Assembly (NCBI GenBank): GCA_024763115.1
Contig: JANTGB010000043.1
Span: 1-11,754 of the forward strand
Direction: 5' to 3'
Length of the DNA stretch: 11,754 nt
DNA from: Desulfobulbaceae bacterium
GTDB lineage: Bacteria; Desulfobacterota; Desulfobulbia; Desulfobulbales; SURF-16
Shown piece after piece: positions 7,763-11,754 of the stretch. The notes below the pieces were generated by a model that ran no database searches, was not told where the DNA came from, and was given only the letters and a program-made list of their open reading frames with translations. A program made the position numbers and the translations under genes. The stretch's first letter is position 1, and each line of letters begins with the position of its first letter.

Positions 7763-8074
7763 GATTTGTTGAGTTAAACGGACCATGGGCAGCTCCAACT
7801 GGAAACTGGAAGGCCTCAGTGAATAAAATGGGTAGATACTGTTGTCGTTCTCTTTATCCTACCGGACTTTCTCCAAATTAAAATACGTTAATTTTATCAA
7901 AATTACCTGATTAAACTACTTTTTACAATAACCACTCGCACGCTCGTGATCGTAGGTTTTTTTAAGGCATGTGGAGAGCAGCGAATGAGGCCCCCCAGCT
8001 CATAAGAAATCCCGATCAAAAGATCCACTACCAAAAAAGAAATTTCCAAACTGGAAGTGTCTTTCAGAATAATT

Positions 8075-8080
8075 AAGGAG
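8075..8080 (+). promoter_or_regulatory. Ribosome binding site AAGGAG that sets the beta-helix gene start
   Basis: A perfect AAGGAG lies nine bases before the ATG at 8090. It falls inside the 11-codon extension that would result from the upstream GTG at 8057, which argues that the GTG is not the start. Confidence 0.8.
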
Positions 8081-8089
8081 AATGTTTTT

Positions 8090-10423
8090 ATGACGCCATA
8101 TTCTTTTACCTTTGTCAGCCGGAAAATTGTTATATCAGGATTATTTTATGCTTTAGCAACGACAATAGCCATACCCCTCACAGCTAATGCGGCGAATCAT
8201 GTTGTTGATTCAAGCCTGGATGAACAGGACGGGAACACTACTACAGGCAATTATTCCCTGCGCGAGGCCATTGCCAATGCCGTTGACGGGGACATAATAA
8301 CCTTTGATTCTAAAACTTTTCCGGCAACCGGCAAGACTACGATAACTTTTATCCTCGGCACAATGAACATTGTAAACAGTATCACCATTGACGGTGATTC
8401 ACGTGTCACCCTTGACGGGAACCATGATACGCAAATGTTTAACATATCTTCATTATCGGCTTCCACCAAGCATGTTAACCTGCAAAATATAACATTTGAG
8501 AACGCTTTTGCGGAAAGCCTTGGTGGTACAATACATAATCAGGAAAATCTTACCGTCAATAATTGTATTTTCTCCAACAATACATCAATGATTGGTGGAG
8601 CAATATACAGCCTGGAGCCTTATGACAATCCTCACAACAACCTGACTACCATAACCAATAGCCATTTCACTGGCAACGGTATGTGCCCTGATACTGCAGT
8701 GACAGGCCGTCTGCTGTCAGGCGGAGCTTTGAGATTAAGTTATACTAATGCAGAAATAAGTAACTGTGAATTTACGGACAACTGTACAGGTGATAATGGA
8801 GGCGCAATTGCAACCTATAACAGTCGGCTGGAAATAACCGACAGTTCTTTCAGCGGCAACAGGGCCTCTATCGATAGAACTGGCTGTGGAGGTGCAATGT
8901 ATCTCAGTGGATCCACTCTCACCCTGGACAATGTGTCCATGGAAGCAAATACAGCAGCCGGAGCGGGAGGAGCAATGCAATTGGTCAGTACCCCGCTCAC
9001 TGTCAAAAACAGTATTTTTTCAAACAATATTGCCGAGTTCGGCAGTGGCGGTGTTCTTGACACCACCGGTCCGGATACCAGTATTGTCATGACTGATACT
9101 GTTATTTCAGGTAACAGCAGTTCCGTTAAGAACGGTGGTGGATTAAACATTATTAATGGTGCCACTCTTGATTGTTCCCTCTGCACATTAACCGACAACA
9201 GTGCTTCCGGCAATGGCGGTGCCGTTTTCTGTGCCTGGTCCGGTTCAAGCGCCACCATCTCCAACAGCGTTTTTTCCGGAAACTCGGCTACCAATGGCGG
9301 TGCCATCAGTACTGACGATGCCAATATTGACTGTACAGAATGCACCATGAACAACAATTATGCCACGCAACGTGGAGGAGTTATATTCAACGACACAAGC
9401 AGTGACGCCACCATCACAAACTCAACAATTACCGGTAATAATTGCGATTTATGGGGAGGAGTCGTTTTCAATGAAGGCCTTTTGACTCTGGATCAAAGCA
9501 GTATGTCCAGCAACATGGCAAATGAAGTGGGAGGAGCAGTCCTGAATGCCAACTTTGACACATCCGGTGCGCATATGACCATCGTTAACTCTGTGCTGAA
9601 CAATAACAGATCTTCTTATGGTGGGGCAATCAGCAATATGCTTGATGGATCAATTCTTACAATTGACAGCTGCACTGTAAGCGCCAACGATGCCGACAAT
9701 TATGGAGGTGGCGCATATAACAGTGATCAGGCTGAGATGACGGTACTCAATTCAACTTTTTCTGCCAATAACGCCACTGAATATGGTGGAGGAATAATCA
9801 GTCTTGCAAGTGGTATCGTTAATTTGCAGAATTCTACTGTTTCAGGCAATTATACCAGTATTGATGGCGGTGGAATTTATAATGAGTCAACGATTTATCT
9901 GACAAACACCACCTGCGCAGACAATGCCGCTGATGGTCTAGGTGGTGGAATTTACAGCGAATCAATAGTAAACCTTCAAAGTTCAATCCTGGCAGAAAAC
10001 AGTTCTGATGATATTCACATTCTCAACCCTGCCGATCTGATCGCCAGCTACTCCCTTATTGAGAACGACAACAGCACGACTCTTCTTGATGGGGTTGATA
10101 ATAATATTGTCGGACGGCCCGCCATATTATTGCCACTGGAAGATAATGGCGGACGCACTTTTACCCATGCTTTACAAACAGGCAGTTCCGCCATAGACAG
10201 CGGCAGTAATCCGAATGGTCTTCTCACAGACCAGAGGGGAACCGGATTTTTGAGATTGGCAGGGGGAGCAGTTGATATGGGAAGTTTTGAATATCAGGAT
10301 GTTTACGACCTGGCGGATATTGATCAGGATCATGATGTTGATGGGCTGGATATTGTCGCTGTAGCAAAGGCCGGTTCTCCTTCGATTCAAACACTGGCCA
10401 GTGAATTTGGCAACTCAAAATAA
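8090..10423 (+). CDS. Secreted right-handed beta-helix protein with CSLREA and choice-of-anchor-Q-like regions
   Basis: This is a 777-residue exported protein. The signal peptide ends LTANA at about residue 34, and a CSLREA-type domain with NYSLREAIANAVDGDIITFD follows directly. Residues from about 130 to 640 are a parallel beta-helix. About 18 GG[AVGTI] turns (GGAIYS, GGAMYL, GGVIFN, GGGIYN and others) recur every 20-35 residues, each followed by NS.F/CT.-type rungs and a GNxA-like turn, as in polymorphic-membrane-protein repeats. Next comes DNGGRTFTHALQTGSSAIDSG with DQRGTGFLR and DMGSFEYQ, the pattern of choice-of-anchor Q endings. The last 38 residues carry DIDQDHDVDGLD, an EF-hand or dockerin-like calcium loop. 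No autotransporter barrel, LPXTG or transmembrane anchor is visible. It is probably a surface or extracellular adhesin or polysaccharide-binding protein; substrate and secretion route are unknown. AAGGAG nine bases upstream fixes this start. Confidence 0.9.
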   Translation: MTPYSFTFVSRKIVISGLFYALATTIAIPLTANAANHVVDSSLDEQDGNTTTGNYSLREAIANAVDGDIITFDSKTFPATGKTTITFILGTMNIVNSITIDGDSRVTLDGNHDTQMFNISSLSASTKHVNLQNITFENAFAESLGGTIHNQENLTVNNCIFSNNTSMIGGAIYSLEPYDNPHNNLTTITNSHFTGNGMCPDTAVTGRLLSGGALRLSYTNAEISNCEFTDNCTGDNGGAIATYNSRLEITDSSFSGNRASIDRTGCGGAMYLSGSTLTLDNVSMEANTAAGAGGAMQLVSTPLTVKNSIFSNNIAEFGSGGVLDTTGPDTSIVMTDTVISGNSSSVKNGGGLNIINGATLDCSLCTLTDNSASGNGGAVFCAWSGSSATISNSVFSGNSATNGGAISTDDANIDCTECTMNNNYATQRGGVIFNDTSSDATITNSTITGNNCDLWGGVVFNEGLLTLDQSSMSSNMANEVGGAVLNANFDTSGAHMTIVNSVLNNNRSSYGGAISNMLDGSILTIDSCTVSANDADNYGGGAYNSDQAEMTVLNSTFSANNATEYGGGIISLASGIVNLQNSTVSGNYTSIDGGGIYNESTIYLTNTTCADNAADGLGGGIYSESIVNLQSSILAENSSDDIHILNPADLIASYSLIENDNSTTLLDGVDNNIVGRPAILLPLEDNGGRTFTHALQTGSSAIDSGSNPNGLLTDQRGTGFLRLAGGAVDMGSFEYQDVYDLADIDQDHDVDGLDIVAVAKAGSPSIQTLASEFGNSK

Positions 10424-10653
10424 TGAGGAATGTGGTGGAAGTTATTTCCGGCAAAACCACAGAAGGTCCTGAGGAAAAATGGTTGCGTGATGCCGGGGCT
10501 GTTTGTGGAATTCTAAACCGTCTGCAACCCCAAACCGACATAGTTTTTTATCCCAACCAGGAAAAAAGATTGCGACGGAAATTACTGACAAAAGCGGCCA
10601 AAGCCAGACGGCTGACAATAAAATTACAGCAGAAAATCAAGGAACACCTCTAA
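10423..10653 (+). CDS. Small hypothetical protein, 76 residues, unrecognised
   Basis: The ATG overlaps the beta-helix stop codon by one base (TAATG), and the ORF ends one base before the ATG of the istA remnant. The N-terminal half is mixed. The C-terminal half, from about residue 45, is a strongly basic, probably helical segment (RLRRKLLTKAAKARRL, ending KIKEHL). No family was recognised. No Shine-Dalgarno precedes the ATG; GTG codons at 10432 and 10435 with GAGG just upstream are alternatives. It may be a real translationally coupled gene, a fragment of a gene cut by the insertion sequence, part of that element, or chance. Its tight fit between neighbours is the only argument for it. Confidence 0.35.
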   Translation: MRNVVEVISGKTTEGPEEKWLRDAGAVCGILNRLQPQTDIVFYPNQEKRLRRKLLTKAAKARRLTIKLQQKIKEHL

Positions 10654-10654
10654 T

Positions 10655-11231
10655 ATGATCAAACCAATAAAAGAAGATCTGATTAAAGAACCGGCCAAAC
10701 ATGGGGCAAGTCAGCGATCTATAGCAAAGCAACTCGGCATCTCCCGCAATACGGTGAGTGGAGGTTTATCAGGGACGCAAAATAGTGGCCCAACACGAAC
10801 GAATGTTACAGGGTAGAGACAAACGGATTACCGACCCCGGTCATCATCGCCCATTAAACAGCAGAAAGGCTCATCAGGGACAAAGCAATGAAGAAAAATG
10901 TCTCGTTGGGACAAGTGACACCCTTGATCGTTATGTAGTCGAACTTAAAAAAAGATCCAGAGGCAGGGGACTGGTTAGACTCCACCGATTGCTTGATCTT
11001 AAAAGAAGCTATCCGGAAAAACCTTTCTCACAGGCAATTGAAGATGCTTTGCATTACGGCCTCTTTGATCTTGCCGGACTGGAAAGAATGATCCAACTAT
11101 TTCATCCCTTATTTTATCGTCCCCAAACTACAACTTACTGCGCAAACGCCGGCTTAGTTTTGATTAGCAGAAGTGGCTCAGTTTTCGTTAGCGTTCAAGC
11201 TTTGAGGAGTGAAATTCCCTTAACAGTATAG
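10655..11231 (+). pseudogene. istA: IS21-family transposase IstA remnant with internal deletion and frameshift
   Basis: The first piece (10655 to about 10756) encodes an N-terminal helix-turn-helix, QRSIAKQLGISRNTV, typical of IstA. In its own frame it stops at TAG 10814-10816. The second piece, in another frame from about 10758, reads VEVYQGRKIVAQHERML, then DKRITDPGHHRPL, then LDRYVVELKKRSRGRG and RLLDLKRSYPEKPF, then ALHYGLFDLAGLERMI. This matches the Mu-type beta-barrel and C-terminal end of IS21-like transposases. The whole DDE catalytic core between them, roughly 300 residues in the family, is missing. Similarity ends near 11097; the remaining codons to 11231 run through the element's terminal sequences and into a palindromic repeat. 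No istB ATPase gene follows. The element cannot move by itself. Confidence 0.8.
11151..11198 (+). repeat. Two tandem 24-bp repeats at the probable IS21 right end
   Basis: GGCTTAGTTTTGATTAGC (11151-11168) and GGCTCAGTTTTCGTTAGC (11175-11192) are 15 of 18 identical, 24 bases apart. IS21-family ends usually carry several such transposase-binding repeats, and this pair lies just beyond the istA homology. The exact right tip is not defined, and no matching left-end copy was seen between the beta-helix gene and the istA start. Confidence 0.5.
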
Positions 11232-11577
11232 TAACTGCTCACAGGGCACCGCATATTTCCGCGATCAGCCTGTCTTACATAGCACCAGTATGCTCGCCGG
11301 CATGATCACGAAAATCTCCGGTACCCTGCAGGTAAGCGCAGACTCCAACCAGTTACAAATACTCCGGAAATAACACGAAAATAATTCCTAAGCTCCTAAG
11401 TTTTTTCCAAGACTCGGCTCGAAAAAACAGGCCTCCGGCAGCTCAACAATGGTCGCCTGCATAATTGCAGGTCTGCTTGAGCGCCTAAAAAAACCTTGGG
11501 TTTTGGGACAAAGCCCCAATTATTTAAACAGGGCATAAACTCCGACTCTGAATATGAGGTGCTCTGTGAGCAGTTAC
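11231..11577. mobile_element. MITE-like element, 347 bp, with 27-bp terminal inverted repeats
   Basis: The left terminus GTAACTGCTCACAGGGCACC and on (11231-11257) and the right terminus (11551-11577), read in reverse complement as GTAACTGCTCACAGAGCACC and on, match at 25 of 27. There is no credible ORF inside. A nested hairpin pairs 11244-11267 with 11303-11326 (19 of 24) around ATAGCACCAGTATGCT. The interior shares GCAGGTAAGCGCAGACTCC (11328-11346) with 4987-5005 (18 of 19). It shares TAAGCTCCTAAGTTTTTTCC with the 5065 copy, with one change. No clear target-site duplication is visible at the edges. It starts within one base of the istA remnant's stop codon. Confidence 0.65.
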
Positions 11578-11657
11578 CAATCCGGAGAAATCAACAGACA
11601 CATTTGTCCTGATATTATAGAATCAGTTTTATTTCAAGGCGAAGTTGTGATAAAATC

Positions 11658-11754
11658 GTAAGCGTTCACCAGCACCTAATCTTCGCCCGTTTGGGCCTTC
11701 TCGAATAGCACAAGTATGCTTCGAAGTCCCAAACGAACGAATCTAAGGCACTGG
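11658..11754. repeat. Palindromic repeat-family copy, cut by window end
   Basis: The copy starts GTAAGCGTTCACCAGCACC (11658-11676). The arm from 11669 pairs with the opposite strand of 11712-11754, with GTTTGGG, CTTC and CGAA blocks matching, around ATAGCACAAGTATGCT (11705-11720). The last 17 bases (11738-11754) are the exact reverse complement of 4897-4913. By symmetry with the left side, the right arm should go on past the window with something like TGAACGCTTAC. Confidence 0.75.

Larger units (their letters stand above)
7427..8056. other. 630-bp spacer without a credible gene
   Basis: No ORF of convincing composition was found on either strand. The spacer holds the hairpin at 7491-7553 and the repeat-family palindrome at 7695-7762, both listed separately. 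The part from 7763 to 8056 is AT-rich and must carry the promoter of the beta-helix gene, but no -35/-10 pair could be chosen with confidence. A short ATGAG...CTCAT stem (7985-7989 with 7999-8003) around a run of C is visible there. No known riboswitch fold was recognised. Confidence 0.6.

Noticed and set aside
7763..8056. A riboswitch or other structured leader before the beta-helix gene
   Set aside because: Only short stems were found; the conserved cores of known classes such as c-di-GMP or cobalamin switches were not recognised.
8815..9357. A 180-residue minus-strand ORF within the beta-helix gene
   Set aside because: Its proline/leucine-rich pattern is the antisense reading of the repeated GG and Asn/Ser codons; no start signal or motif is present.
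10423..11231. A toxin-antitoxin or defence pair from the small basic ORF and the next frame
   Set aside because: The second frame is clearly the C-terminal part of an IS21 transposase, and the small ORF has no toxin or antitoxin motif.

Overview
The window looks like a piece of a Desulfobacterota-type (deltaproteobacterial) chromosome of moderate GC. This assignment is an inference. It rests on the mix of housekeeping genes, the OB-fold lipoprotein, the CSLREA/beta-helix surface protein and the abundant intergenic palindromes. No rRNA, tRNA or CRISPR array was seen.

Layout. Positions 1-7426 are mostly housekeeping genes. They are the 3' end of a nitroreductase-family gene (+), panE ketopantoate reductase (-) whose end overlaps it convergently, and a minus-strand cluster clpS-clpA-OB-fold lipoprotein that is closely packed and probably cotranscribed. 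These are followed by holA (DNA polymerase III delta, -), divergent from nfo (endonuclease IV, +). ClpS and ClpA form the N-degron adaptor and unfoldase of the ClpAP protease. HolA and Nfo serve DNA replication and base-excision repair.

Positions 7427-11754 are accessory in character. A 630-bp repeat-bearing spacer precedes a 777-residue secreted right-handed beta-helix protein with an N-terminal CSLREA domain, a choice-of-anchor-Q-like end and an EF-hand-like calcium-loop tail. Next come a small unassigned ORF and the wreck of an IS21-type transposase (istA). In that wreck the N-terminal HTH is joined directly to the C-terminal barrel region, in a different reading frame, so the catalytic core is lost. 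The last 500 bp hold nested palindromes and no gene.

The most distinctive signal is a family of dispersed palindromic repeats. Copies lie at about 4842-5085, 7695-7762, 11231-11577 and 11658-11754. Their ends resemble GTAAGCGTTCACCAGCACC or GTAACTGCTCACAGGGCACC, and three copies share a centre resembling ATAGCACCAGTATGCT. The copy at 11231-11577 has 27-bp terminal inverted repeats and no ORF, like a MITE. A 37-bp inverted pair (35 of 37 identical) brackets the beta-helix gene and the transposase wreck. A second, unrelated palindrome built of CATGAAG units lies at 1321-1422. I found no convincing new multi-gene system. The repeat family and the island it brackets are the best leads.
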